From Clostridia bacterium (GTDB lineage Bacteria; Bacillota; Clostridia; CAKSNL01; HGM11501): a stretch of 64,000 nt of DNA. Shown here in pieces: positions 1 through 7,903 of the stretch. Location of the stretch: assembly GCA_017411325.1 (NCBI GenBank), contig JAFQQJ010000065.1, positions 1-64,000 of the forward strand, given 5' to 3'. Position 1 is the stretch's first letter; every line of letters starts with the position of its first letter. Under the pieces are notes generated by a model. The model saw nothing but the letters and a program-made list of their open reading frames with translations, was not told the origin of the DNA and made no database searches. A program made the translations under genes and the position numbers.

Positions 1-30
1 TATGTGAAAAGAGCCTTTTGCTCTTGAACA

Positions 31-59
31 AAAAACTCCAACTCGATGTTGGAGTTTTT
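31..59. terminator. Bidirectional rho-independent terminator
   Basis: A 12-bp perfect stem (31-42 with 48-59, loop 43-47) is flanked by A and T runs on both strands. It can end leftward transcripts from the GH4 gene and anything arriving from the left. A smaller hairpin (AAGAGC/GCTCTT, 9-25) lies just outside it. Confidence 0.8.
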
Positions 60-60
60 T

Positions 61-154
61 AATTATTGCAAGGCTTTTTGACACAGTAATGTGCCAAAAT
101 CGTGGATTTTGGGCGATTTATCCCTAAGAAGTACCGCCGTTAGGTTCCATCTTT
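61..154. other. Hairpin-containing spacer downstream of the GH4 gene
   Basis: No coding sequence is seen. It contains a hairpin CCAAAAT/ATTTTGG (94-112) and an inverted repeat CCTAA/TTAGG (123-127, 140-144). The words TTGACACAG and the short AT-rich stem resemble pieces of the hairpin cluster at 6608-6756, so both may derive from a dispersed intergenic repeat. That link is only inferred. Confidence 0.3.
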
Positions 155-1468
155 TTATTTATAATCTCCTAAAAAGTCCTGATTTGCCGTGAATAATTCA
201 TCGCACATATTTTTAATTTCATCCAGCGAGCATACAGCTGAGGTTAAAGGATCGTTGTACACAGCCCTGTAAACCATTTCCTTTGACTTTTCCATTGCTG
301 CTTCAATCACGAGATTTTCAATCATCGCCGTGGTATTTACCAATATGGCAAGATGTGGCGGAAGCTCTCCCGCGATAGTGGTCTTAAAGCCCATTCTGTC
401 TGCCACCACCGGAACTTCTACGCAGGCATCATAAGGAAGGTTTTTAATTGAACCGCAGTTTTGCACATTGCCGTTAAATATAAAGGGCTTACCGTCCCCG
501 AACCTGGCATTGAATATGTCTGCAGCATATTCAATGCTTTTATTTTTGTCAAAAGGCTTATTAAGCCATTCTTCATACTGCAAAGCAGGATTTTCCTTTC
601 GCCTTTGCCGTATTTTCAATGAAAAAGCATATTCGCCCGGATTCCAGTTTGTGCCGTGGGTGCAGTATTTTTCAATTAAATCAGGTCTTTTACGAAACCA
701 CCCGTTATACTCCGAATTGTGTCCGCTGGATTCCGTCACATAATAGCCAAGCTTTAAGAACATCTCGTTTCTCACCTGTTCCATATTAAAAATATCGGGA
801 TTTTCCATAAGCCTTAGAAGGCGGGGATAAAGATCCTCTCCCTTATGCTTCAGTACCGTATAAAACGCCTGATGGTTTACGCCCATACATTTATACTCAA
901 TTTCTTCATAAGGAACGGAAAGCCATTTTGCCAAGATTTTCACCGTCCCCTGAACACTGTGGCAAAGGCCCGTCACTTCTACCGAAGAGTATTTCTGCAT
1001 AGCACCGCAAAGCATGGACATAGGATTGGTATAGTTAAGAAAAACCGCATTGGGGCAATACCTTTCAATATCCTTACATATATCAAGCATTAAAGGAATA
1101 TTCCGAAGCGCTCTGAAAATACCTGATACGCTTCTTGTGTCCCCCACGTTTATATCCACTCCGTATTTTTTCGGGATTGTGATATCATATTGCCATATAT
1201 CAACATCCCCGTTGAAGACGGTACAAAGCACACCGTCGGCATCCTTCAGTGCTTCTGCTCTGTTTGTTGTTGCACTTACCTTACAGCCAGGACAATTCAT
1301 TTTTTCTATTATGGTATTAACCACACCCGTGATGTTTTTGAGATTTTCCTCATTAATATCCATAAGGGCAAATTCGCATTCGGAAAATGCAGGAAAGGTC
1401 AGTAAATCGCGGACACAGCTTGATGTAAACTGCAGGCTTCCCGCCCCGATAAAAGCTATTTTTTTCAT
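155..1468 (-). CDS. melA: GH4 family alpha-galactosidase
   Basis: Cytoplasmic glycoside hydrolase family 4 enzyme, expected to use NAD+ and a divalent metal to open alpha-galactosides such as melibiose or raffinose-type sugars. The 437-residue length is normal. The N-terminus has the Rossmann motif FIGAGSLQFT (residues 6-15). The conserved LNYTNPM block is at 144-150. Cys169-His170 in the CHSV signature and His199 in GVNHQ are the expected metal-binding positions. In GH4, CHSV is typical of alpha-galactosidases, whereas galacturonidases usually carry CHG, so galactosidase is preferred. The start is supported by GAGGAGG upstream. The gene is divergent from an AraC regulator, its likely controller. 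Confidence 0.85.
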   Translation of the reverse strand: MKKIAFIGAGSLQFTSSCVRDLLTFPAFSECEFALMDINEENLKNITGVVNTIIEKMNCPGCKVSATTNRAEALKDADGVLCTVFNGDVDIWQYDITIPKKYGVDINVGDTRSVSGIFRALRNIPLMLDICKDIERYCPNAVFLNYTNPMSMLCGAMQKYSSVEVTGLCHSVQGTVKILAKWLSVPYEEIEYKCMGVNHQAFYTVLKHKGEDLYPRLLRLMENPDIFNMEQVRNEMFLKLGYYVTESSGHNSEYNGWFRKRPDLIEKYCTHGTNWNPGEYAFSLKIRQRRKENPALQYEEWLNKPFDKNKSIEYAADIFNARFGDGKPFIFNGNVQNCGSIKNLPYDACVEVPVVADRMGFKTTIAGELPPHLAILVNTTAMIENLVIEAAMEKSKEMVYRAVYNDPLTSAVCSLDEIKNMCDELFTANQDFLGDYK

Positions 1469-1488
1469 ATTAACGCCTCCTCTTTATG

Positions 1489-1517
1489 AATATAACAAAA
1501 AAAAGCCTGTAAGTCTA
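1489..1517 (-). promoter_or_regulatory. Sigma-A promoter of the GH4 gene
   Basis: On the minus strand, TAGACT (1512-1517) is followed by a 17-base spacer and TATATT (1489-1494), placing the start point about 15 bases upstream of the GH4 ATG. It directly abuts the tandem repeat at 1521-1604, so a regulator bound there could control both directions. Confidence 0.55.
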
Positions 1518-1520
1518 TGC

Positions 1521-1604
1521 ACAATATGAAAATCCATATGGACAAAAATGCTGTTCTATGCTACAATATGAAAATCTATATGGACAAAAATGCTGTTCTA
1601 TGCT
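1521..1604 (+). repeat. Tandem 42-bp repeat carrying a duplicated promoter
   Basis: Two adjacent 42-base units (1521-1562 and 1563-1604) differ at a single base (C1534 versus T1576). Each unit carries TGGACA, and with the start of the following sequence forms TGGACA-N17-TACAAT with an extended TGC before the -10: promoter 1 at 1539-1567 and promoter 2 at 1581-1609. Unit 1 also holds the 10-base palindrome TCCATATGGA (1533-1542), broken to TCTATATGGA in unit 2. Both promoters point at the AraC gene starting at 1632. Confidence 0.8.
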
Positions 1605-1631
1605 ACAATAATTCAAAAGAAGGTGCTAATT

Positions 1632-2444
1632 ATGCAAATTTATGACGGAAAGCATATGGATAAAACAGACGAAAAGTCCGACGAATATATAAAAATCAAC
1701 AGTGCCGGAATTCAGAATCTTTCAAGCAGCTGTACCGTAATCCGCGAAGACGGAAGAAAGGACTATCATATTTTGCTCCTCATCAAAGGAAACTGTACGG
1801 TTTTCTATGAAAATGAAGCCTTTGACTTTTCCGAGGGAAATTTTGTGATATACACCCCGGGACAAAAGCAAAAATATATATTGGGCGCCGCAAGCTCATC
1901 CTTCTGGTGTCATTTTACGGGAAGCGCCATTGAGGAAATTTTATCCGCATCCTCTCTCTCAGGTGGCGTATATCTGATTTCATCATCCAAAGCAGTAAGT
2001 GATTCATTTACCGAAATGATTCAGCGAAGAAATTCACCCAGGGGCAAAAAGCTTTGTATTGCATCATTTCTTGAGCTTATATATAACATTGAAGAAGCCG
2101 TAAAAACGCCCGTAAGAAGTGAACTTCAAAACAGCATACTTCCTGTTTTAACCTATATAAACTTAAATTATGAAAAGAATCTTTCGCTAAGCTTTCTCTC
2201 CAAAAAAGCAGGTTATTCCATAGGCCGCTTTTCCCACCTCTTTTCGGAAATCACCGGTATGTCACCGATTAAATACCAAAATGAAATCCGCCTTAAAACT
2301 GCCGCCGAAATGCTTTTATCAACAAAAAACACCATAACGGAAATTGCCATATCCGTGGGATTTTCCGATCCCCTGTATTTCAGCAGACTTTTTAAAAAAA
2401 GATATAAAATACCGCCAAGCGAATACAGAAAAAAGGAGCTGTAA
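1632..2444 (+). CDS. AraC family transcriptional regulator (GH4 locus)
   Basis: A 270-residue cytoplasmic DNA-binding regulator. The N-terminal half looks like a cupin-type sugar-sensing domain (FSEGNFVIYTPGQ). The C-terminal ~100 residues hold the two helix-turn-helix motifs of AraC/XylS proteins (LSFLSKKAGYSIGRFSHLF and ITEIAISVGFSDPLYFSRLF, ending in KIPPSEYRKK). The ATG at 1632 is preferred because it follows AGAAGGTG. The upstream in-frame ATG at 1590 lies inside the promoter repeat. It is transcribed away from the GH4 gene and probably responds to an alpha-galactoside; the ligand is inferred from position only. Confidence 0.85.
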   Translation: MQIYDGKHMDKTDEKSDEYIKINSAGIQNLSSSCTVIREDGRKDYHILLLIKGNCTVFYENEAFDFSEGNFVIYTPGQKQKYILGAASSSFWCHFTGSAIEEILSASSLSGGVYLISSSKAVSDSFTEMIQRRNSPRGKKLCIASFLELIYNIEEAVKTPVRSELQNSILPVLTYINLNYEKNLSLSFLSKKAGYSIGRFSHLFSEITGMSPIKYQNEIRLKTAAEMLLSTKNTITEIAISVGFSDPLYFSRLFKKRYKIPPSEYRKKEL

Positions 2445-2476
2445 AATAATTACAGCCCCTTTTGCAGGAGATTGAA

Positions 2477-2511
2477 AAAAAATGTAGAATGCAAAGCATT
2501 CTACATTTTTT
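2477..2511. terminator. Bidirectional terminator between araC-like gene and uxaC
   Basis: A 16-bp stem (2477-2492 with 2496-2511) with a 3-base loop and A/T flanks separates the convergent AraC gene and uxaC. Confidence 0.85.
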
Positions 2512-2513
2512 TA

Positions 2514-3875
2514 TTAAAACTTAAAATATTCCTTTGCGTTGTAGTAGGAGATTCCTTCGATAATTCTCTTTAAGGATGCCTTATCGTTGGGATATTCGCC
2601 CTCTTCTACCCACTTACCTATCATATTACAAAGTATTCTTCTGAAATACTCGTGTCTTGTATAGGATACGAAGCTTCTTGAGTCTGTAAGCATACCAACG
2701 AATCTTCCGAGCACGCCAAGGTTTGCAAGAGCCATCATCTGTGCTTCCATACCGTCACGGTGATCGTTGAACCACCAGCCGGAACCGAACTGAATTTTAC
2801 CTGCTGTGGGCGCCTTCTGGAAGTTACCGAGCATTGTGCCGATTACGAAGTTGTCCTTGGGATTAAGGGTGTAGAGTATGGTCTTGGGAAGAACATAGTC
2901 ATACTCAAGATTTCCCAGGAATGCAGAAAGCTTTTCAGCTATGCAAAGGTCGTTGATGGAGTCAAAGCCTGTGTCGGGACCGAGCTTTTCATACATCTTT
3001 CTGTTGTTGTTACGAAGTGCGCCGATGTGAAGCTGCATTGTCCAGTCACGCTTTACGTACTCTGATGCACAGTGCTTAAGTACTGCTGTCTTATAGATGT
3101 TTTCTTCCTCGTAGGTAACTTCTCCTCCGTTAACCTTCTTTTCAAATACAGCCTTTGCATCGCCGATGCCGAAGGGTACATATTCAAGAGCGTGGTCGGA
3201 AAGACGGCAGCCTACAGAATGGAAGAACTCAATTTTTTCTGTAAGGAAACGAAGAACATCATCAAAGGTTTTTACGTTTGCACTTTCAAGATAAGGAAGG
3301 AAAGTTTCCTTATTGATTTCCACAATTTTGTCGGGACGGAAGGTAGGAAGAATTTTTGTGGAGAAGCCTTTAAGCTGCTGATGGTATTCGAGACTGTCAA
3401 CGGGATCGTCTGTTGTGCAGATAACCTCAACGTTGGACTTCTTGATTAATGACTGCGCTGAAAAATCGTCACGCGCAAGGAGCTTATTACACTTATCCCA
3501 GGTTTCCTTTGCTGTTTCTTCTGTAAGAGGCTTATCGATATCAAAATATCTCTTAAGCTCTAAATGTGTCCAGTGATACAAGGGGTTACCGATAAGAAGA
3601 GGCATTGTTCTTGCCCATTGTAACCACTTTTCATAGTCGGGAGTAGAGCCTGTAATATCTTCTTCGGGAACACCGTTTGAACGCATCTGACGCCACTTAT
3701 AGTGGTCACCGCCGAGGAACAAATCGTAGGTGCTCTTAAACTTATAGTCCTCTGCAATCATCTTGGGTACAAGATGGCAATGGTAGTCGATTATGGGAAG
3801 GTCCTTTGCATATTCTTCGAAAAGACGCTTACCTGTTTTGTTTTTAAGCATAAAATCATCATTGATAAAACTCAT
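2514..3875 (-). CDS. uxaC: Uronate isomerase (glucuronate/galacturonate isomerase)
   Basis: Converts D-glucuronate to D-fructuronate and D-galacturonate to D-tagaturonate, the first step of hexuronate breakdown in the cytoplasm. The 453-residue protein has the family's N-terminal metal-binding motif DYHCHL near residue 30, a CTTDDP segment, and the C-terminal LTDSRSF...RHEYFRR block. Length is close to the usual ~465. It is the last gene of uxaB-uxaA-uxaC; its ATG overlaps the uxaA stop (ATGA), which indicates translational coupling. The operon with tagaturonate reductase points to galacturonate as the main substrate. Confidence 0.95.
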   Translation of the reverse strand: MSFINDDFMLKNKTGKRLFEEYAKDLPIIDYHCHLVPKMIAEDYKFKSTYDLFLGGDHYKWRQMRSNGVPEEDITGSTPDYEKWLQWARTMPLLIGNPLYHWTHLELKRYFDIDKPLTEETAKETWDKCNKLLARDDFSAQSLIKKSNVEVICTTDDPVDSLEYHQQLKGFSTKILPTFRPDKIVEINKETFLPYLESANVKTFDDVLRFLTEKIEFFHSVGCRLSDHALEYVPFGIGDAKAVFEKKVNGGEVTYEEENIYKTAVLKHCASEYVKRDWTMQLHIGALRNNNRKMYEKLGPDTGFDSINDLCIAEKLSAFLGNLEYDYVLPKTILYTLNPKDNFVIGTMLGNFQKAPTAGKIQFGSGWWFNDHRDGMEAQMMALANLGVLGRFVGMLTDSRSFVSYTRHEYFRRILCNMIGKWVEEGEYPNDKASLKRIIEGISYYNAKEYFKF

Positions 3876-5242
3876 AATGTTACACCGTCCTTAAATATTG
3901 AAATTTCTCTGTATCCGTTAATTTCGTTCATTGTTTCTTTACCTTCTGCAACCTCTATGATGTAGGAAACAAGCTCATCCGACAAATCCTTACCTGTAAG
4001 AGTGGGGCTTGCATCAAAGTCAATCCAGTTTTTCTTGTGCTTGTAGAGGTTTTCGTTGGTGGAAATTTTAACCGTGGGAACGCTTGAGCCAACGGGTGTA
4101 CCGCGGCCCGTTGTAAAGAGAATGATATGCACGCCCGATGCCATAAGGTTTGTTATTGCGACAATATCATTTCCCGGTCCGTTAAGAAGGGAAAGGCCGT
4201 TTTTGGTAACGGTGTCACCGTAGGTTAATACGTCAACAACCTTGGAAAGACCGCCCTTCTGAACGCATCCCAATGACTTTTCTTCAAGGGTGGTTATTCC
4301 GCCCGCCTTGTTTCCGGGAGAGGGATTTTCGTAAATCACCTGGCCGTGGCGTGTGAAATAGTCCTTAAAGTCGTTTATGAGACTTACTGTCTTATTGAAG
4401 ATTTCTTCGTTTTCTGCTCTTTCCATAAGTAAATGCTCTGCACCGAACATTTCGGGTACCTCTGTCAAAATACAGCTTGCACCCATGGAAATAAGCTTAT
4501 CCGATGCTCTTCCGACCAAGGGATTTGCGGTGATGCCCGAATACCCGTCGCTTCCGCCGCACTTTAAGCCAACCTTAAGTGCTGATACACTAACGGGCTG
4601 TCTTTTAAAGGTATCGGCATATGCCTGGAGTTCTTTTACTATCTTAATACCCTCTGCCACATCGTCCTCACACTCCTGGGTGATTAAGAACTTAACCCTT
4701 TCATCGTCCCAGGTGCCGAGCACCTTTTTCATTTCTCCGATGTTGTTGTTTTCGCATCCCAGGCCCAGCACCAAAACGCCTGCGGCATTGGGATGGTTTA
4801 TCATTCCCTTAAGGATTTTCTGTGTGACATCCTGGTCGTCTCCAAGCTGGGAGCATCCGAAGGGATGAGGGAAGAAAAGTGCGCCTGTTGCAGCTGCAAT
4901 TTTCTCAGCCACCTTGTTTACGCAGCCTACTGTGTTTACAATCCACACGTCGTTTCTTATGCCGACGTCGCCGTTCTTTCTCACATAGCCCATAAAGGTC
5001 TTTGTCTTATCACCTTCGGGAAGGTCATAGAACTTGGGATTGTATTCGTATGTAAGATTGTCCTTAAGATTTGTTTTTACGTTGTGGGTGTGAACGTGCT
5101 CACCTTTTTTGATATCGCTTGTTGCGTGGCCTATGGGGCAACCGTATTTTATAATGTTCTCCCCCATTTTTATATCCCTGTCGGCATATTTATGGCCGTC
5201 GGCAAGGTTTACATCCACATTGTCAAGTTTATTGATTTTCAT
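3872..5242 (-). CDS. uxaA: Altronate dehydratase
   Basis: Dehydrates D-altronate to 2-keto-3-deoxygluconate, the third step of galacturonate catabolism. The 456-residue protein has both parts of the family. A short N-terminal SAF-like domain (about 1-90, with CPIGHATSDI and HTHNVKT) precedes the large dehydratase domain, with the conserved runs FFPHPFGCSQLGDD, LKCGGSDGYSGITANP and GRGTPVGSSVPTVKI. AAAGGG precedes the ATG. It lies 14 bases after uxaB and overlaps uxaC by four bases. Genes for KDG kinase and aldolase are not in the window. Confidence 0.95.
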   Translation of the reverse strand: MKINKLDNVDVNLADGHKYADRDIKMGENIIKYGCPIGHATSDIKKGEHVHTHNVKTNLKDNLTYEYNPKFYDLPEGDKTKTFMGYVRKNGDVGIRNDVWIVNTVGCVNKVAEKIAAATGALFFPHPFGCSQLGDDQDVTQKILKGMINHPNAAGVLVLGLGCENNNIGEMKKVLGTWDDERVKFLITQECEDDVAEGIKIVKELQAYADTFKRQPVSVSALKVGLKCGGSDGYSGITANPLVGRASDKLISMGASCILTEVPEMFGAEHLLMERAENEEIFNKTVSLINDFKDYFTRHGQVIYENPSPGNKAGGITTLEEKSLGCVQKGGLSKVVDVLTYGDTVTKNGLSLLNGPGNDIVAITNLMASGVHIILFTTGRGTPVGSSVPTVKISTNENLYKHKKNWIDFDASPTLTGKDLSDELVSYIIEVAEGKETMNEINGYREISIFKDGVTL

Positions 5243-5256
5243 ATAATCATACCCTT

Positions 5257-6543
5257 TTATATATACTTTTCAACTTCGCCGCATAAGAAGCTTAAATCTT
5301 CGCCCCAGAGCTTGTCATTTTTGAGAATTTCGGCAACTGTTGCCTTTTTCATAAATTCCATAACGTCCTTGTCGTCGTTGGGCATATCGGTTTTATAAAA
5401 CTCGATAAGTCTTGCAAAGGAGAATAAAAGCTTTTCGGGCATTTTTCCATATCTCTTGATGTATTCAAGAAGTGAAGGCAACACTCTTACCTTGAACTTA
5501 CTTACGGAGTTTAAGGAAATGGATGAGCAGAAGTGTCTGATATAGGGATTTGCAAAACGTTCAAACACGCTGTCGGCATAGGATAAAAGCTCCTCCTTGG
5601 GAAGGTCAAGTGTGGGAATGATTTCATCATATACACAAGCCTTGTCAAAGGTGCTCATGGTTTCGTCCGCCATACAGTCGCCTACGGTTTCAACGCCCTT
5701 AAGAAGTGCATAGGGAATCATTGCGGTGTGTGCTCCGTTTAAGATTCTTACCTTTCTTGTGCGATACATTGTCATATCGTCGGTAACGATTACGTTAAGG
5801 TTTGTCTTGTCAAAGGGAATTTCTAAAACCTTATCTGAAGGTCCTTCAATTACCCAGAGGTGGAAATACTCGGAGGTGTTAAGCATATTGTCTTCATAGC
5901 CCAAGCCCAAATCCTCGCCCTTGGGGAAGCCTGTGTTGATTCTGTCAACCAAAGTGTTACAGAAAACATTTTCCTTTTCAACGAAGGCTTTAAACTCATC
6001 ACCCAAGTTCCACTCGTCTGCATAGCGGAGGATGATTTCCTTAAGTGTTGTGCCGTTCTTTTCAATAAGCTCGCAGGGAAGGAAAATAAATCCGGGAAGC
6101 TTTAAGTCAAATCTCTTCTTAAGAAGAGCTGTTACCTTTGCGGGGAAGGATTTCTGAGGACGGTCTGTTAGCTTATCGCCCTCATTATAGCTTATACCTG
6201 CTTCTGTTGTGTTGGAAATAACAAAGCGGAAGTCGGGATTTTCTGCCAGTGCAAGATATGCATCGTAATCCGCATAAGGATTTACACATCTTGAAATTAC
6301 GTCGATTAACTTTGTATCAACGCCTTCAACGCCTCTTATAACGTGGGTGTACATGCAATCCTGCGCTTCAAGCATTTCGCACATACCGTTTTCAATGGGC
6401 TGAACAACCGTAACGCTTCCGTTCCAGTCGGTTTCTTCGTTTATAATCTGAAGCATCCAGTCACAAAAGCCTCTTAAAAAGCCGCCTTCGCCGAACTGAA
6501 TAACTCGCTCGGGTCTTATGGTTTTTTCTTTTCCTGCAAACAT
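5257..6543 (-). CDS. uxaB: Tagaturonate reductase (mannitol dehydrogenase family)
   Basis: NADH-dependent reduction of D-tagaturonate to D-altronate. The 428 residues match the long-chain mannitol dehydrogenase family: an N-terminal nucleotide-binding part begins IQFGEGGFLRGF, and RILNGAHTAMIPYAL lies in the C-terminal catalytic domain. Length is somewhat shorter than the E. coli enzyme (~480) but typical of Gram-positive versions. AAAGGAG lies just before the ATG. It starts the uxaBAC run. A 192-base hairpin-rich spacer separates it from the upstream esterase gene; no clear promoter was found there, so co-transcription with the esterase is possible. Fructuronate reductase is a less likely alternative. 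Confidence 0.88.
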   Translation of the reverse strand: MFAGKEKTIRPERVIQFGEGGFLRGFCDWMLQIINEETDWNGSVTVVQPIENGMCEMLEAQDCMYTHVIRGVEGVDTKLIDVISRCVNPYADYDAYLALAENPDFRFVISNTTEAGISYNEGDKLTDRPQKSFPAKVTALLKKRFDLKLPGFIFLPCELIEKNGTTLKEIILRYADEWNLGDEFKAFVEKENVFCNTLVDRINTGFPKGEDLGLGYEDNMLNTSEYFHLWVIEGPSDKVLEIPFDKTNLNVIVTDDMTMYRTRKVRILNGAHTAMIPYALLKGVETVGDCMADETMSTFDKACVYDEIIPTLDLPKEELLSYADSVFERFANPYIRHFCSSISLNSVSKFKVRVLPSLLEYIKRYGKMPEKLLFSFARLIEFYKTDMPNDDKDVMEFMKKATVAEILKNDKLWGEDLSFLCGEVEKYI

Positions 6544-6559
6544 AGTTTTTCTCCTTTTT

Positions 6560-6586
6560 AGGTTTTAGTTAGGTTATTAGTTAGTG
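6560..6586 (-). other. Direct repeats just upstream of uxaB
   Basis: The leader contains closely spaced copies of TTAGTTAG/TTATTAG-type words between the uxaB start and the hairpin cluster. They could be a regulator site or low-complexity drift. No function is claimed. Confidence 0.2.
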
Positions 6587-6607
6587 TGGTTTTGCCGATA
6601 AAGTGTA

Positions 6608-6756
6608 CAAAATGCTGTTCGCATTTTGATAAGATTTAGTTGACACAGCTAAAATGCTCTTCGCATTTTTACGCTGCGTCAACCTTGCTTCGCAAATGGT
6701 TTGTTCCATTTGCTACGCTCGCGTTCACAAATTTATTATTTGATAAATTTGTGAAC
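6608..6756. repeat. Cluster of four hairpins between the esterase gene and uxaB
   Basis: Four inverted repeats are packed into 149 bases. (1) AAAATGC/GCATTTT at 6608-6628. (2) GTTGACACAGC (6639-6649) pairing with GCTGCGTCAAC (6673-6683), enclosing an AAATGC/GCATTT stem. (3) GCAAATGG/CCATTTGC at 6692-6713. (4) A 13-bp stem (6723-6735 with 6744-6756) whose right arm includes the last codons of the esterase. The inner loops share TTCGC words. It looks like a composite intergenic repeat that may modulate read-through into uxaB. Confidence 0.7.
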
Positions 6757-7734
6757 TAAAGGCCAAGATAAGTCCGCATAGAAGCGATGGCCTTCGGGGC
6801 CCTTTACGTGAGCTAATTTGTCTTCTGCGCCCATTTCTCTGTAAGCAGACTTACCCTGCTCGAACACCTCTTCAGCGCCCTTTATGGGGAAGATGTTATC
6901 CTGAAGTCCGTTTACCTGGATATAATACTTGGGATAGGACATTGCAAGAAGGTCACCCATATCAAAGTACTCTGCGATATGAGGAACGAAGTTACAATGG
7001 CAGTGAGGCATTGCACCGATGGAGTCCTTATATGTACACATAGCGCAGGAGGGCATTGCAAGAACAATTCTGTCTTCAAGCGCTGCTGTATATGCTGTTG
7101 CGGTACCGCCGCCGGAGTTACCCATAAGGCAGATGTTCTTAACGTCAACCTTGTCCGCAAAGTCAGATTCAAGAAGGTCGATTAATCTCATAATGTCCCA
7201 GACTCTCTCGCCTGCTGTTGTTCTTCCGAAAAGCATACAGGTTACTGCAGAATACATACAGTCTGTTGCGCCGGGCTTGCCGCCGCATTCGCCGAAGTTT
7301 CTCTGCTCCATAGCGATTGCCGCATAGCCTTCCTTAACAGCTCTTACGCAAAAGTCTCTGTCCCCGCCTTTGATGGTTGCTTCGTCATTGGGATAAATGG
7401 GGTTGCCGAGAGAAATGTGCATACCTGTTGAATGTCCCTGAAGGCAGATGATAACGGGAGGATTTTCTACTCCGTCGGGAAGAAGAAGATGGCAGGGCAC
7501 TCTGTAGCCTTCTTCACTCTGGTATGTGAAGCGGATTTCTGTTGCCCCTTCGATTTTCTTTTCAAATTCAATTTCAAGCTCGGGAGCGCACTTACTGAAG
7601 GTATGAAGACCGATAAGCTCAGAAAGCTTCGCTCTTGCTTCCTTCTGCCAGGAAAGGAAATTTTCGCCTTTGTAAGCCATAGAAGGCTTTACCGTCTGCA
7701 TTTTTTCGATGTTGAACTGATAAGCTGATTTCAT
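6736..7734 (-). CDS. Alpha/beta hydrolase, acetyl esterase-like
   Basis: A 332-residue cytoplasmic alpha/beta hydrolase without a signal peptide. The nucleophile elbow GNSGGG puts the catalytic serine at residue 207. Likely partners are Asp in the LQDNIFP segment and His in PEGHRFY near the end. An oxyanion-type motif LQGHSTG is at 98-104. The fold and spacing resemble the acetyl-xylan-esterase/dienelactone hydrolase group. Its place before uxaBAC suggests removal of acetyl or methyl groups from imported pectin oligosaccharides, but the substrate is inferred only. GGGGG upstream of the ATG fits the start. Its stop region forms part of a hairpin. Confidence 0.72.
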   Translation of the reverse strand: MKSAYQFNIEKMQTVKPSMAYKGENFLSWQKEARAKLSELIGLHTFSKCAPELEIEFEKKIEGATEIRFTYQSEEGYRVPCHLLLPDGVENPPVIICLQGHSTGMHISLGNPIYPNDEATIKGGDRDFCVRAVKEGYAAIAMEQRNFGECGGKPGATDCMYSAVTCMLFGRTTAGERVWDIMRLIDLLESDFADKVDVKNICLMGNSGGGTATAYTAALEDRIVLAMPSCAMCTYKDSIGAMPHCHCNFVPHIAEYFDMGDLLAMSYPKYYIQVNGLQDNIFPIKGAEEVFEQGKSAYREMGAEDKLAHVKGPEGHRFYADLSWPLVHKFIK

Positions 7735-7758
7735 ATAAATAACCCCCTAATATTTTTT

Positions 7759-7786
7759 ATTATATTTTATCATTATTTTACAACAA
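7759..7786 (-). promoter_or_regulatory. Promoter of the esterase-uxaBAC cluster
   Basis: Minus-strand TTGTTG (7781-7786), 16-base spacer, TATAAT (7759-7764). An overlapping alternative, TTGAAT-N17-TAAAAT, lies a few bases upstream. Confidence 0.55.
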
Positions 7787-7833
7787 ATTCAATAGGATTT
7801 CCTTTAAAATATTGCCTTTTTTTACGATTTTTC

Positions 7834-7861
7834 TTGATTTTTTTGTCATTTGTGTTATACT
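7834..7861 (+). promoter_or_regulatory. Promoter of the second AraC regulator
   Basis: TTGATT (7834-7839), 16-base spacer, TATACT (7856-7861), with an extended TG two bases before the -10. It is back to back with the esterase promoter, giving a divergent control region of about 170 bases. Confidence 0.6.
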
Positions 7862-7903
7862 GAAGAAAAACAGGAAAACTATTATCAGAAGGAGGCGAAA
7901 AAT

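Noticed and set aside
155..1468. GH4 enzyme as an alpha-galacturonidase, given the nearby uronate genes
   Set aside because: The CHSV signature at 169-172 fits alpha-galactosidases, while galacturonidases of GH4 usually have CHG. The gene is also divided from the uronate cluster by a terminator.
1521..1604. Possible CRISPR-like repeat
   Set aside because: Only two units, directly adjacent without spacers, and they contain promoter elements; no cas genes are present.
4793..5398. Open frame of 201 codons on the plus strand
   Set aside because: Antisense to uxaA and uxaB, with no promoter or ribosome site; the opposite strand encodes clear enzymes.
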